50,874 bases of DNA from Rhizobiales bacterium 62-17 (GTDB taxonomy: Bacteria > Pseudomonadota > Alphaproteobacteria > Rhizobiales > Beijerinckiaceae), in the NCBI GenBank assembly GCA_001898965.1, contig MKVW01000006.1:1-50874 (forward strand). Reading direction: 5' to 3'. The notes below the pieces were generated by a model. It was not told the origin of the DNA and searched no databases. It saw only the letters and a list, made by a program, of their open reading frames with translations. A program made the position numbers and the translations under genes. Shown piece by piece: positions 24,512 to 32,885 of this stretch; the first letter of the stretch is position 1, and each line of letters starts with the position of its first letter.

Positions 24512-25114
24512 ATGAAATTTCATAAATTCGGCTGTTCGGACGAATGGCATCGCGGCCGCCGCATGGGAGGAGACCGCTATCTAAAGGGCCCGGAAGGGCA
24601 TCGGTTTGGTCGCCATGGTGGTCGCGAAGGCGGCCGGCGGGCGCGGCTTGGCCGCTTCTTCGAACATGGTGATCTGCGATTGGTCATCCTGCAGCTCATC
24701 GCCGAGAAGCCGCGTCACGGCTATGAGATCATCAAGGCGCTCGAAGAGAAGTCCAACGGCGTCTATACGCCGAGCGCCGGCACGATCTATCCGACGCTGA
24801 CGCTCCTGCAGGAGATGGGACAGCTCACGGTGAGCGAAAGTGCCGATGGCCGTAAGCTTTACACGCTGACGGAAGAAGGCGCCGCGGCTCTCGCCGCCAA
24901 TCGTAAAACCGTTGATGCGGCCTTCGCCTATGTCGAGCAGGTGGGTGCGGCGCGCGGTCCCCAGCCGACGCTGCGGGAAGCCTTCCACCGACTTCGCCAG
25001 GCTCTGCGCCAGCGTCTCTCGGAAGGTCCGATCGACGAGGCTCAGCTCCAGGCGATCATCGCCAAGCTCAACGAGGCGAGCGAGATCGTCACCAAAACTG
25101 ATAAATCGACCTGA
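24512..25114 (+). CDS. PadR-family transcriptional regulator
   Basis: A 200-residue PadR regulator. The first 50 residues are rich in Gly, Arg and His (HRGRRMGGDRYLKGPEGHRF) and precede the winged helix-turn-helix: LRLVILQLIAEKPRHGYEII, then SAGTIYPTLTLLQEMGQLTV and the wing RKLYTLTEEG. The C-terminal helical dimerisation part is of normal size. The charged N-terminal arm is common in proteobacterial PadR proteins and may contact DNA or a metal. The triple palindrome upstream is its likely operator. No partner transporter is adjacent. Confidence 0.88.
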   Translation: MKFHKFGCSDEWHRGRRMGGDRYLKGPEGHRFGRHGGREGGRRARLGRFFEHGDLRLVILQLIAEKPRHGYEIIKALEEKSNGVYTPSAGTIYPTLTLLQEMGQLTVSESADGRKLYTLTEEGAAALAANRKTVDAAFAYVEQVGAARGPQPTLREAFHRLRQALRQRLSEGPIDEAQLQAIIAKLNEASEIVTKTDKST

Positions 25115-25168
25115 GAATTCGGGCCGATTTGCCAAACATGAGAGCAAGTTGGTCGCATAGACGGCATA

Positions 25169-25191
25169 ATTGATCCGATTTTCGGATCAAT
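25169..25191. promoter_or_regulatory. Perfect 10-base-pair inverted repeat between padR and the prpF-like gene
   Basis: ATTGATCCGA (25169-25178) pairs with TCGGATCAAT (25182-25191) around three T. It could be the padR terminator, although only ATATCTCTTATC and no T-run follows, or an operator for the PrpF-Bug genes, whose first start codon is 54 bases downstream. Confidence 0.5.
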
Positions 25192-25244
25192 ATCTCTTAT
25201 CTTTGCAATTATCGGAAGAGAGATGATCGCGTATCCGAAGGCCC

Positions 25245-26375
25245 ATGAGCCTGATCGACGTATCTCCGACCTTCTCTCAGCCGATCGCCGCTCCGGAAAA
25301 GCCGGCGCGGCAACGCAAAGTGTCCTGCGTTCTCATGCGCGGTGGCACCTCGCGCGGTCCTTTCCTGCTGGAAGAAGACCTGCCGAGGGATGAGGCGGCG
25401 CGCGACCAATTTCTGCTGACGGTGATGGGCTCGCCCCATCCGCTACAGATCGATGGGCTTGGTGGCGCCAATTCGCTGACCAGCAAAGTGGCCATCGTCG
25501 GTCGTCCCTCGCATCCGCAAGCCGATGTCGATTATCTGTTCGCCCAGGTCGCGATCGATCGGGCGGCCGTCGATACCGGCCCGAATTGCGGCAACATGCT
25601 TTCCGCGGTTGGGCCGTTCGCCATCGAAGCCGGTTTAGTTGAAGCGCAGGACGGTGAAACCACCGTCCGCATTTTCAATCGCAACACTAAAAGCCTCGTC
25701 GAAGCCACCATCCAGACGCCCGGTGGCGAAGTCGCTTATGACGGCGACACGATGATCGATGGTGTCGCCGGTTCGGCGGCGCCCATTCGCTTGAGCTTCG
25801 GCGATGCGGCCGGCGGCAAGACCGGCGCCTTGTTTCCGACGGGCCAGCGCCGCGAGATGATCGAAGACGTTGCCGTGACGCTCATCGATTACGCCATGCC
25901 GATGATGCTGGTGCGGGCGGATGCGATCGGGCTGGCCGGCGATGAAACACCGGCTCAGATCGATGCCAATACGGCTCTTTTCACGCGCCTTGAGCGCCTG
26001 CGTCGCGAGGCCGGCCGGCGCATGGGGCTTGGCGATGTGACGGGACGGGTGATCCCTAAGATCGGTATTCTGTCGCCGGCGCGGCACGGTGGTGCCATCA
26101 CCTCGCGCTATCTCGTTCCCGATACCTGCCATCGCGCCCATTCGGCGACTGGCGCGCTTTGCGTTGCCGCCGCTGCGCGGCTTGAGGGAACGATTGCTTT
26201 CGATATCGCCACGCCAAAAGGCGATGCCGTCACCGTGGAACATCCCAGCGGTCAGATCGCTGTCGCCATGCAAGTCGATGGCGAGCGTGTTCTGCGCGCT
26301 GAACTGGTGCGCACGGCGCGCCGCATTTTCGAGGGCCGGGTGCTCGTGCCCGCCTCGCTTTATGACGACCACTGA
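25245..26375 (+). CDS. PrpF/GalD-family isomerase (4-oxalomesaconate tautomerase-like)
   Basis: A 376-residue diaminopimelate-epimerase-fold isomerase of the PrpF family. Typical blocks are VLMRGGTSRGPFLLEEDLP, DGLGGANSLTSKVAIV, GPNCGNMLSAVGPFAI with the first catalytic cysteine, and SPARHGG and LVPDTCHRAHSATGALCVAA toward the C-terminus. Family members move double bonds in tricarboxylates: PrpF on aconitates in propionate breakdown, GalD on oxalomesaconate in gallate breakdown. The VMGSPHPLQIDGLGG stretch looks GalD-like, but no prpC, acnD or gal genes are here. The Bug binding protein 32 bases downstream suggests uptake and isomerisation of a carboxylate. Confidence 0.82.
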   Translation: MSLIDVSPTFSQPIAAPEKPARQRKVSCVLMRGGTSRGPFLLEEDLPRDEAARDQFLLTVMGSPHPLQIDGLGGANSLTSKVAIVGRPSHPQADVDYLFAQVAIDRAAVDTGPNCGNMLSAVGPFAIEAGLVEAQDGETTVRIFNRNTKSLVEATIQTPGGEVAYDGDTMIDGVAGSAAPIRLSFGDAAGGKTGALFPTGQRREMIEDVAVTLIDYAMPMMLVRADAIGLAGDETPAQIDANTALFTRLERLRREAGRRMGLGDVTGRVIPKIGILSPARHGGAITSRYLVPDTCHRAHSATGALCVAAAARLEGTIAFDIATPKGDAVTVEHPSGQIAVAMQVDGERVLRAELVRTARRIFEGRVLVPASLYDDH

Positions 26376-26407
26376 AACTGAAAACTGCGACTCTTGTGGA
26401 GGGAAAC

Positions 26408-27379
26408 ATGCTCACTCGACGCCTCGTTAATGTTGCTTTGATCACGACTTTGGCTGGTCTCGCACCGGCTGTCGCACAGGAATTTCCGGAACGGCCGATC
26501 AAGTTGATGGTGCCTTACGCGGCTGGCGGTGGCACCGATGCGATTGCCCGTCTCGTGGCGCAGGCGGTCAGCGAAAAGCTCGGCCAAACCATGGTGGTCG
26601 AAAACAATGGTACGGCGGGGGGTAATCTCGCTTCGCAGATTGTCGCGACCTCGCCGGCCGATGGTTACACCGTGTTGATGGCTAACCAGGGCCCAATGGT
26701 GGTCAATCCGCACATCTTCAAGAACATCAAGGTCGATCCGCTGCAGGCTTTCGAGCCCGTCACGCTTTTAACCTCGGCACCGCTGGTGCTGGTCGTTCCG
26801 GCGAAGTCGCAATTCAACTCGATTGCCGATTTCCTCGATTTCGTGAAGAAGAATCCGGCGAAGCTCAGCTATGGCAGCGCGGGCAATGGCTCGGCCAGCC
26901 ATCTTGCCGCTGTGCTGATGGCGCAGTTGGGCAATCTCGACATCACGCATGTGCCGTATCGTGGCGCCGGCCCGGCGCTGAACGATCTCGTCAGCGGTCA
27001 GACCGATTTCATGATCACGACCATGCCTTCCGTTTCCGGGCTGATTTCCGCCGGCACGGTGAAGGCGCTGGCGGTCACCACCGAGAAGCGCACCAAGGCA
27101 TTGCCGAATGTGCCGACTCTGGCCGAAAGCGGCATCAAGAATTATGAGACGGGCGCTTGGTATGGTTTCGTGGTGCCGAAGGGTACGCCGCCGGAAGTGG
27201 TCGCCAAGCTGCGCACCGCCAGCGTCGATGCGATCAACAGCCCATTGATCCGCGAGCGCTTCGCCAACGAAGGCGCTGAGCCGATTGGATCGACGGCCGA
27301 AGATTTCCGCAAGATGATGGTCGAGGAATCGGCGCGCTGGGCGGATGTGGTGAAAAAATCCAGCACCATCATCAATTGA
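26408..27379 (+). CDS. Bug-family periplasmic binding protein linked to the PrpF-like isomerase
   Basis: A 323-residue exported protein with a Sec signal ending near LAPAVAQ, then FPERPIKLMVPYAAGGGTDA. Blocks NNGTAGGNLASQIVATSPAD, THVPYRGAGPALNDLVSGQT and NVPTLAESG follow. ATG 26408 has GGAGG five bases upstream, and an in-frame GTG at 26396 lies inside that site's region and is rejected. Sitting directly behind the isomerase and ahead of a LysR gene, it probably binds the tri- or dicarboxylate that the isomerase acts on; this is inference from position. Confidence 0.9.
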   Translation: MLTRRLVNVALITTLAGLAPAVAQEFPERPIKLMVPYAAGGGTDAIARLVAQAVSEKLGQTMVVENNGTAGGNLASQIVATSPADGYTVLMANQGPMVVNPHIFKNIKVDPLQAFEPVTLLTSAPLVLVVPAKSQFNSIADFLDFVKKNPAKLSYGSAGNGSASHLAAVLMAQLGNLDITHVPYRGAGPALNDLVSGQTDFMITTMPSVSGLISAGTVKALAVTTEKRTKALPNVPTLAESGIKNYETGAWYGFVVPKGTPPEVVAKLRTASVDAINSPLIRERFANEGAEPIGSTAEDFRKMMVEESARWADVVKKSSTIIN

Positions 27380-27395
27380 TCGGCGAATGACACTC

Positions 27396-27423
27396 TTGTC
27401 GGGCGCGTGATTGCGCCCGACAA
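27396..27423. terminator. Strong 11-base-pair hairpin between the Bug gene and the LysR start
   Basis: TTGTCGGGCGC (27396-27406) pairs perfectly with GCGCCCGACAA (27413-27423) around the loop GTGATT. No T-run follows, and the LysR start codon is only 6 bases beyond. It may end the PrpF-Bug transcript, or restrict ribosome access to the LysR start. Confidence 0.5.
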
Positions 27424-27429
27424 TGCCTT

Positions 27430-28326
27430 ATGCGGATCAATTTCGAACTTCTCGATTTGCGGGCCTTCCTGGCGGTCATCGATTTCGGTGGCTTTCATCG
27501 GGCTGCCGATCATCTGGCCATGTCGCAGCCGGCACTGACGCGTCGTATCCAGGGGCTGGAGGCTGCGATCGGCGCGCCGTTGTTCGAGCGATCGACGCGT
27601 AAGGTGGCGTTGACGGCGATCGGCCGGGGCCTTGAGCCTTTGGTTCGTCGCATGATCGACGAATTGGAAACGTCGCTTCTGTCGATCGGTGATCTTGGTC
27701 GCGTGCAGCACGGACAAGTCAACATTGCATGCATTCCGACCGCTGCCTTCTATTTTCTGCCGCGCGTCGTGCAGGCTTTCAACGCGCTCTATCCACGCAT
27801 TCGCTTTCGCATCGTTGATGAAGGCGCCGGGGAATGTCTAGCGAGCGTGGCGCGAGGCGAAGTCGAGTTCGGCCTCAATCTGCTTGGGGCATCAGATCCC
27901 GATCTGACATTCACGCCTCTGTCCGACGATCCTTTCGTGCTTGCCTGCCGACGCGATCATCCGCTGGCTGAGCGTGATGATCTGACCTGGACCGACTTGC
28001 AAGACATGCCGCTGATTGGCGTTAGCAAGTCGAGCGGCAATCGCGTGCTGCTCGATACGGCTTTGTCGAAAAGTGCCATCCGTCTGCAATGGCTGTGCGA
28101 GGTCAACCATCTGTCGACCTCGTTGGGGCTCGTGGAAGCCGGCCTCGGCGCATCGGTGCTGCCCCGTTTGGCCACGCCGCAGGGCGACCATCCCATCATC
28201 ATCACCAAGACGATCCGCGATCCGGTGATCCGGCGCACGATCGGGATCGTCGAACGCCGTCACGTACGACTTTCGCCCGCCGCGCAACGCTTCCGCGACA
28301 TGTTGGCGGCGAGCTGGAGCGATTGA
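27430..28326 (+). CDS. LysR-family transcriptional regulator
   Basis: A 298-residue LysR-type protein. The DNA-binding region begins NFELLDLRAFLAVIDFGGFH, then RAADHLAMSQPALTRRIQGL and GAPLFERSTRKVALTAIG; the effector domain fills the rest. It starts with ATG 27430 directly after a hairpin, with no visible ribosome-binding site; the product start MRINFELLDLRAFL matches the family, so a later start is unlikely. Placement behind the PrpF-Bug pair suggests it controls them, perhaps through the palindrome at 25169-25191, though that is not the typical T-N11-A site. Confidence 0.88.
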   Translation: MRINFELLDLRAFLAVIDFGGFHRAADHLAMSQPALTRRIQGLEAAIGAPLFERSTRKVALTAIGRGLEPLVRRMIDELETSLLSIGDLGRVQHGQVNIACIPTAAFYFLPRVVQAFNALYPRIRFRIVDEGAGECLASVARGEVEFGLNLLGASDPDLTFTPLSDDPFVLACRRDHPLAERDDLTWTDLQDMPLIGVSKSSGNRVLLDTALSKSAIRLQWLCEVNHLSTSLGLVEAGLGASVLPRLATPQGDHPIIITKTIRDPVIRRTIGIVERRHVRLSPAAQRFRDMLAASWSD

Positions 28327-28337
28327 TCGTTGGCGGC

Positions 28338-29159
28338 CTACTGAAGCCGCTTGAGGCCGATCGGCTTGGCGCCGTCCTTCATCCATTGATCGACGCCATC
28401 GGCATCAAGCTCAAGCTTGTGGCCTTTGCGGGCGTGCAGAACGAGATGTCCGCGCTCCAGATGCCAGCCAATCGGATCAAAAATCACGATTCCCTGGTCG
28501 CGGCAGGCCGGCGCCAACTGGGCGCGATTCATGCCGCGGCCACGACCCTGTTCCGACAAGGTGACCATGCAGCCGGTGTCGCGACCGCTCTCGCGAATCA
28601 CCGCATAGCGGCCGGCGATGTCGGACATGCGCTGGGCCGGGGCAGCGGCGGGACGTTGTGTTTGCGAGCGTTGCGCCTGCATCTGACCTTGTGGCGATGT
28701 TTGCGCCACGTTGTAGCGTGGAACCGTATCGACGGGCTTGCCTGTGTTGATGAGTTCGTAGGTCTCACCTTCCGGACCGGTGGCTTTCAACTCACCATCC
28801 TTGACGTTGTCGAACGTCAGCACGGGCTGGCCGCTGGCCGCATTGAGGACGATCTTGCCTGCCGCGGGCACATTCCATCCGGTCACGTCCATCAGGACGG
28901 GCATGGCACGACGGCAGCCGGCTGGCATGCCGATGAAGAGTTGTCCGGCGGCCGACGCAGCATCCTCGCGCAAGGTGAGGCGGCATTTGCGTTCGGTGTC
29001 ATTCAGCGAAATGTCCCAGGTGCCGGCGGCTGCGCGGGAACTGGCCGGAGCGGCCGTCTGAGCGACCGCCGCCAGCGCGAGCGTTCCCGTGAAGCCGAGA
29101 ATCCCGGCGATGATCGTTCCGGAAAGAATAGAAGGGCGTAACATTACCCTGCGCCGCAT
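28338..29159 (-). CDS. Exported protein with two Inh/AprI-like protease-inhibitor modules
   Basis: A 273-residue protein with a signal segment (ILSGTIIAGILGFTGTLALA) and two modules resembling the AprI/Inh metalloprotease-inhibitor family (also Brucella Omp19-like). Module 1 reads AGTWDISLNDTERKCRLTL, a second cysteine in PAGCRRAM, then WNVPAAGKIVL. Module 2 reads AGRYAVIRESGRDTGCMVTL, a second cysteine in APACRDQG, then WHLERGHLVLH. Each module so has a cysteine pair. A Gln/Ala/Pro-rich linker separates them. ATG 29159 is preceded by AGGTC about 5 bases up; 29183 is an alternative. Likely periplasmic or outer-membrane; the protease target is unknown. Confidence 0.7.
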   Translation of the reverse strand: MRRRVMLRPSILSGTIIAGILGFTGTLALAAVAQTAAPASSRAAAGTWDISLNDTERKCRLTLREDAASAAGQLFIGMPAGCRRAMPVLMDVTGWNVPAAGKIVLNAASGQPVLTFDNVKDGELKATGPEGETYELINTGKPVDTVPRYNVAQTSPQGQMQAQRSQTQRPAAAPAQRMSDIAGRYAVIRESGRDTGCMVTLSEQGRGRGMNRAQLAPACRDQGIVIFDPIGWHLERGHLVLHARKGHKLELDADGVDQWMKDGAKPIGLKRLQ

Positions 29160-29176
29160 GACCTGATCCCCGAATC

Positions 29177-29197
29177 GTTCCACTTCGTTCGTGGAAC
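29177..29197. terminator. Hairpin between hydroxyacid dehydrogenase and inhibitor genes
   Basis: GTTCCAC (29177-29183) pairs with GTGGAAC (29191-29197) around TTCGTTC. The right arm also belongs to the overlapping palindrome TGGAAC-C-GTTCCA (29192-29204), so two foldings compete. It sits just past the dehydrogenase stop on the minus strand. No T-run follows, so it is a weak terminator candidate. Confidence 0.3.
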
Positions 29198-29210
29198 CGT
29201 TCCATTTTGC

Positions 29211-30200
29211 CTATTTGCCGGCCCGGAGCCAAGGCGTCTCGGCAACGGGGGTGAGGACATCGCGCCCGGCGAACCAGGCATCGAGATTGTCCACCTGCAA
29301 TTGGCTCATCGCATCGCGGGTGACCTGCGAGGCCGATCCGACGTGCGGCAGGAGGACGACATGGTCCATCTGGATGAGTTCCGGCGGAACGTGTGGTTCC
29401 TCGGCGAAGACGTCGAGGCCGGCCGTCAGGATTGTGCGATTGCGCAGCGCTTCGATCAGGGCCGTTTCGTCGACGATCGTTCCGCGGGCAATGTTGATAA
29501 GCACGCCCTGCGGCCCTAGGGCTTCGAGCACGGCTTTGTCGACCATGTTCATGGTGGCGGGGCCGCCGGGTACGACAATCATCAAGATATCGCTGCGGCG
29601 CGCCAGTTCTAGCACGCTGGGCACATAGGGATAAGGCACATCAGGTGCTTCGTTGCGGCTGTGATAGATGACTTTGACGCCGAAGGCTTCGGCGCGGCGC
29701 GCAATGGCCTGGCCGATGCGGCCAAGACCGAGAATGCCCATCGTGCGGCCGCGTAGGGATGCGGTGAGTTCGAACGGCTTCTGTAGCCATTTGCCGTCGC
29801 GCAAATAGCGCTCGGCGCGGGGAAACTGCCGCACCGCGTTCAGCGCCAGGCCGAAGGCCGTATCGGCGGTTTCCTCGGTCAGCACGTCCGGCGTGTTGGT
29901 GACGCAAATGTGATGATCGCCGGCCCAGCGTGCGTCGACATTGTCATAGCCGACGCCGAGATTGGCGACGATTTCGAGCTTCGGCAGCCGCTGCATCAGT
30001 GCCGCCGAGATCGGATAGACCATGTCTTCGGCGAGAATCGGAGCGCCTGTCGCCACGGCGCGGATGCCGGAGGCGATCCTGGTCAGGGTCGCCTCCTTGT
30101 CGGTTTCAAGCCAGAGTTTGTGCACGCGGTAGCGCGCATCCAACGCCTCCCTGACCAGTTGCGGCAACGGCACTGGCATGAGGATATCGATCTGGCTCAA
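29211..30200 (-). CDS. D-2-hydroxyacid dehydrogenase (glyoxylate/hydroxypyruvate reductase type)
   Basis: A 329-residue NAD(P)-dependent dehydrogenase reducing 2-oxo acids such as glyoxylate or hydroxypyruvate to D-hydroxyacids. The Rossmann motif is GLGRIGQAIARRAEAFGVKV, followed by IYHSRN, where the Arg favours NADPH. Catalytic segments are INIARGTIVDE (Arg), DVFAEEPHVP (Glu) and LLPHVGSAS (His). AGGAGGAC precedes the start. A Bug-family gene lies 34 bases upstream on the same strand, suggesting the pair imports and reduces one oxo acid; that is inference. Confidence 0.88.
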   Translation of the reverse strand: MSQIDILMPVPLPQLVREALDARYRVHKLWLETDKEATLTRIASGIRAVATGAPILAEDMVYPISAALMQRLPKLEIVANLGVGYDNVDARWAGDHHICVTNTPDVLTEETADTAFGLALNAVRQFPRAERYLRDGKWLQKPFELTASLRGRTMGILGLGRIGQAIARRAEAFGVKVIYHSRNEAPDVPYPYVPSVLELARRSDILMIVVPGGPATMNMVDKAVLEALGPQGVLINIARGTIVDETALIEALRNRTILTAGLDVFAEEPHVPPELIQMDHVVLLPHVGSASQVTRDAMSQLQVDNLDAWFAGRDVLTPVAETPWLRAGK

Positions 30201-30234
30201 ACTTTTGTCCTCCTAAAAGCTGGCGCGTCCCGCG

Positions 30235-31230
30235 TCAGCGCTTCTCGATGCCGGCCTTGTCGATGACCGCCGTCCAACGAGCAATATCATCGGTCAAGCG
30301 CTTCAGTGCTTCTTCAGGCGTACCAGCGCGGGATTCAACGCCAATCTGCAGCATACGCTTCTTGGTGTCATCCTCCGCCATCACTTCACGCATGATGCCG
30401 TTGAGCTTGTTGACGATCTCATCCGACACGCCGGCGGGAACGAAGATGGCGTTCCACGACAGAACGTCGAAGTTGGGCACGCCGGCTTCCTGTACCGTGG
30501 GCAGGTTGGGCAACCATTGCGAGCGGGTGCCGGAGGAGGTGGCGAGCGCACGCAGCGAACCGTCCTCTATGTTGGTTTTCAGCGAGGCATAGGAATCGAC
30601 GATGAGGTCGACGTCCTTGCGCATCACTGCCAACATCAGATCGGGCGTGGTGCGGAAGTTGACGACGCGAATGTCGACATTGGCCTGCGACTTGAACAGT
30701 TCAGCCGACAGGTGCTGCGTGCTGCCGACCGCGATCGTACCGATGTTGAGCTGGCCGGGCTTAGCGCGAGCGGCGGTGAGAACGTCGCCGAGCGTCTTAT
30801 AAGGCTGGTCGGCAGCGGTGACAAAAATGAAGTCGAAGAAGCTGATGGTCGACACCGGGCGGAACTGCTTCACCGGATCGAACGGCAGTTGCTTGAACAG
30901 GCCGACGCTGATGGCGGTGCCGTTGGAGAACAGAGTGACCGTGTTGCCATCGGGCGCCGAGGAAGCGACCGAGCGCCCCGCGGTGATGCCGCCGGCCGCC
31001 GGCTGGTTTTCGATGAAGAGGCGCTGGCCGAGCTTTTCGCTGATCTTCTCGGCGGCGATACGCGCCGTGATGTCGCCGACGCCGCCGGCGCCGAAGGGCA
31101 CGACGAACTTGATCGGGTCGTTCGGCCATTTGGCCTGAGCGAAGCTCACGCCGGGCAATACCGCCGTTGCGGCGGCGGTGCCGAGCGCCTGGAGCGTGGA
31201 GCGGCGGGTCAGGCCAAGATGATTTGCCAT
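30235..31230 (-). CDS. Bug-family binding protein with Tat-type signal
   Basis: A 331-residue protein whose N-terminus LTRRSTLQALGTAAATAVLP carries a twin-arginine motif, then cleavage near SFAQA and the family start KWPNDPIKFVVPFGAGGVGD. Blocks PAAGGITAGRSVASSAPDGN and NLPTVQEAGVP follow. The start is ATG 31230 with AAGGAT upstream; the TTG at 31233 is not needed. Tat export implies folding before export or a bound cofactor, unlike the three Sec-type Bug proteins in this window. It precedes the dehydrogenase gene and follows the ABC operon by 94 bases. Confidence 0.87.
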   Translation of the reverse strand: MANHLGLTRRSTLQALGTAAATAVLPGVSFAQAKWPNDPIKFVVPFGAGGVGDITARIAAEKISEKLGQRLFIENQPAAGGITAGRSVASSAPDGNTVTLFSNGTAISVGLFKQLPFDPVKQFRPVSTISFFDFIFVTAADQPYKTLGDVLTAARAKPGQLNIGTIAVGSTQHLSAELFKSQANVDIRVVNFRTTPDLMLAVMRKDVDLIVDSYASLKTNIEDGSLRALATSSGTRSQWLPNLPTVQEAGVPNFDVLSWNAIFVPAGVSDEIVNKLNGIMREVMAEDDTKKRMLQIGVESRAGTPEEALKRLTDDIARWTAVIDKAGIEKR

Positions 31231-31324
31231 CAAAACAATCCTTTACGGGTGGGAGATGTTGAATTTGCGTGCATCCTGCATGGAATCGACGCAGCTTCAA
31301 GCATGGCTATTGGAACAAGATGTC

Positions 31325-32131
31325 TCAGGTTTCATGGTCTCTTTCGCTGTCGTGCCAGCGGCCCAGTAACAATCGGGAGAGACCGGAGAAGAAGAGAAAG
31401 ATGGCGATGCCAGTCACCGAAATGAGGACGAGGGCAGCGAACATGCGCGGGATATTCAGGCGGTAGCCTGCCTCGGCAATACGGAAGGCCAGGCCGGTGC
31501 CTTGACCGGCGGAACCGGCCGCGATTTCGGCGACGATGGCACCGATCAACGCCAGGCCACCGCCGATCTTCAGCCCGCCGAGAAAGTACGGCAGGGCCGA
31601 CGGCAGGCGTAGCAAGGTCAATTGCCGCCAGCGCGAGGCGCGGTAGAGCTGGAACAGTTCAACCAGGCTGCGATCGGCGGAGGCCAATCCGATGACCGTA
31701 TTGGAGAGGATGGGGAAGAAAGCGACGATGAAGGCGCAGGCTAGCACGGCATTCTGCGCGTCGAGATAGACGAGCAGCAGGGGGGCGATGGCCACGATGG
31801 GTGTCACCTGCAAGATAACGGCGAAGGGGAAGAACGAGCGCTCCACCCATTTCCATTGCGAAAATAGTACCGCAAGCAAGACACCGCCCGCGATGGCAAG
31901 CAGGAGTGCTGAAAAGGTGATCTTCACCGTGACCCAAAGCGAGCCCGAGAGCAGCGGCCAGTCCTTGATGATGGTCTGGGCGATCAGGCTCGGGGCTGGC
32001 AGCAGATAGGGCTGGATGTCGTTGAGACGAACGACCGCTTCCCACAGGCCGATGGCGCCCAGGAAGACCAGAATCGGCAAAGCGATATCCATGAGAGAGC
32101 GCGTTGCAGCCCGCCGGCGCGGTTCGCTCAT
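31325..32131 (-). CDS. ABC transporter permease, SsuC/TauC/ThiX type
   Basis: A 268-residue permease with about six membrane helices, starting MSEPRRRAATRSLMDIALPI then LVFLGAIGLWEAVVR. The EAA-loop region, which contacts the ATPase, is LVELFQLYRASRWRQLTLLR followed by PSALPYFLGGLKIGGGLALI. The ATG at 32131 overlaps the ATPase stop (ATGA), so the longer upstream frame to 32182 is rejected. It belongs with the ATPase and binding protein immediately upstream as one importer. Confidence 0.9.
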   Translation of the reverse strand: MSEPRRRAATRSLMDIALPILVFLGAIGLWEAVVRLNDIQPYLLPAPSLIAQTIIKDWPLLSGSLWVTVKITFSALLLAIAGGVLLAVLFSQWKWVERSFFPFAVILQVTPIVAIAPLLLVYLDAQNAVLACAFIVAFFPILSNTVIGLASADRSLVELFQLYRASRWRQLTLLRLPSALPYFLGGLKIGGGLALIGAIVAEIAAGSAGQGTGLAFRIAEAGYRLNIPRMFAALVLISVTGIAIFLFFSGLSRLLLGRWHDSERDHET

Positions 32132-32883
32132 GCGGCCTGATCCGTCATGGCGCGTTGCAGGGCTTGCGAGACGACACGGCAATGCTCGGCATAGGCCGGG
32201 CTCAATCGGAAGTTCTCGTCGCGCGGCAGCGGCTCAGGAATATCGATCTCGGCGATCACGCGGCCTGGCCTCGCCGAGAAGACCGCGATCCGGCTCGACA
32301 GATAGACGCTCTCGAACACCGAATGGGTGACGAAGACGACCGTGGTGCCAAGCTCGGTCTTCAGGCGCAACAGATCGTTGTTGAGCTTGAAGCGGGTGAT
32401 CTCATCGAGCGCGGCGAACGGTTCGTCGAGCAGCAGGAGTGGCGGATGCGTTACCAAAGCGCGGGCGATCGACGCCCGCATTTTCATGCCACCGGAAAGC
32501 TCACGCGGATAGACGTGAGCGACATCGCCGAGACCCACAAGCGCTAGTGCTTGTTCGATTTCTTTCGTCGCCGTCTTACGCGACTGATTGCGCAAGCGCA
32601 GCGGCAGCCAGACATTGTCGAACACGCTGGCCCAGGGCATCAGCGTCGGTTCCTGAAACACGAAGCCGATTTCAGGGGTGGCGCCGGCTTTCCAGCTGAC
32701 TGTGCCTTCCGACGGCGGCATCAGCCCAGCGAGCAGGCGTAGCGCCGTTGATTTGCCGCAGCCGGAAGGGCCGAGCAGGGTCAGGAATTCACCATCGCCA
32801 ATGTTCAGATCGAGGCTACGCAGAGCCAATGTTCCGTTGGCGAAGGTTTTGCTGACGCCACTGAGACGGGCGAGCATGGTCAT
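32128..32883 (-). CDS. ABC transporter ATP-binding protein, SsuB/TauB/ThiZ type
   Basis: A 251-residue ATPase. Walker A GPSGCGKST is at residues 38-46, the Q-loop follows at GFVFQEPTLMPWASVFDNVW, the signature LSGGMKMRASIARAL and Walker B LLLLDEPFAALDE come next, and the switch His is in VVFVTHSVFE. The start is ATG 32883 (MTMLARLSG), two bases after the stop of the binding-protein gene; the open frame running upstream to 33459 only overlaps that gene and is not coding. Confidence 0.93.
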   Translation of the reverse strand: MTMLARLSGVSKTFANGTLALRSLDLNIGDGEFLTLLGPSGCGKSTALRLLAGLMPPSEGTVSWKAGATPEIGFVFQEPTLMPWASVFDNVWLPLRLRNQSRKTATKEIEQALALVGLGDVAHVYPRELSGGMKMRASIARALVTHPPLLLLDEPFAALDEITRFKLNNDLLRLKTELGTTVVFVTHSVFESVYLSSRIAVFSARPGRVIAEIDIPEPLPRDENFRLSPAYAEHCRVVSQALQRAMTDQAA

Positions 32884-32885
32884 CG

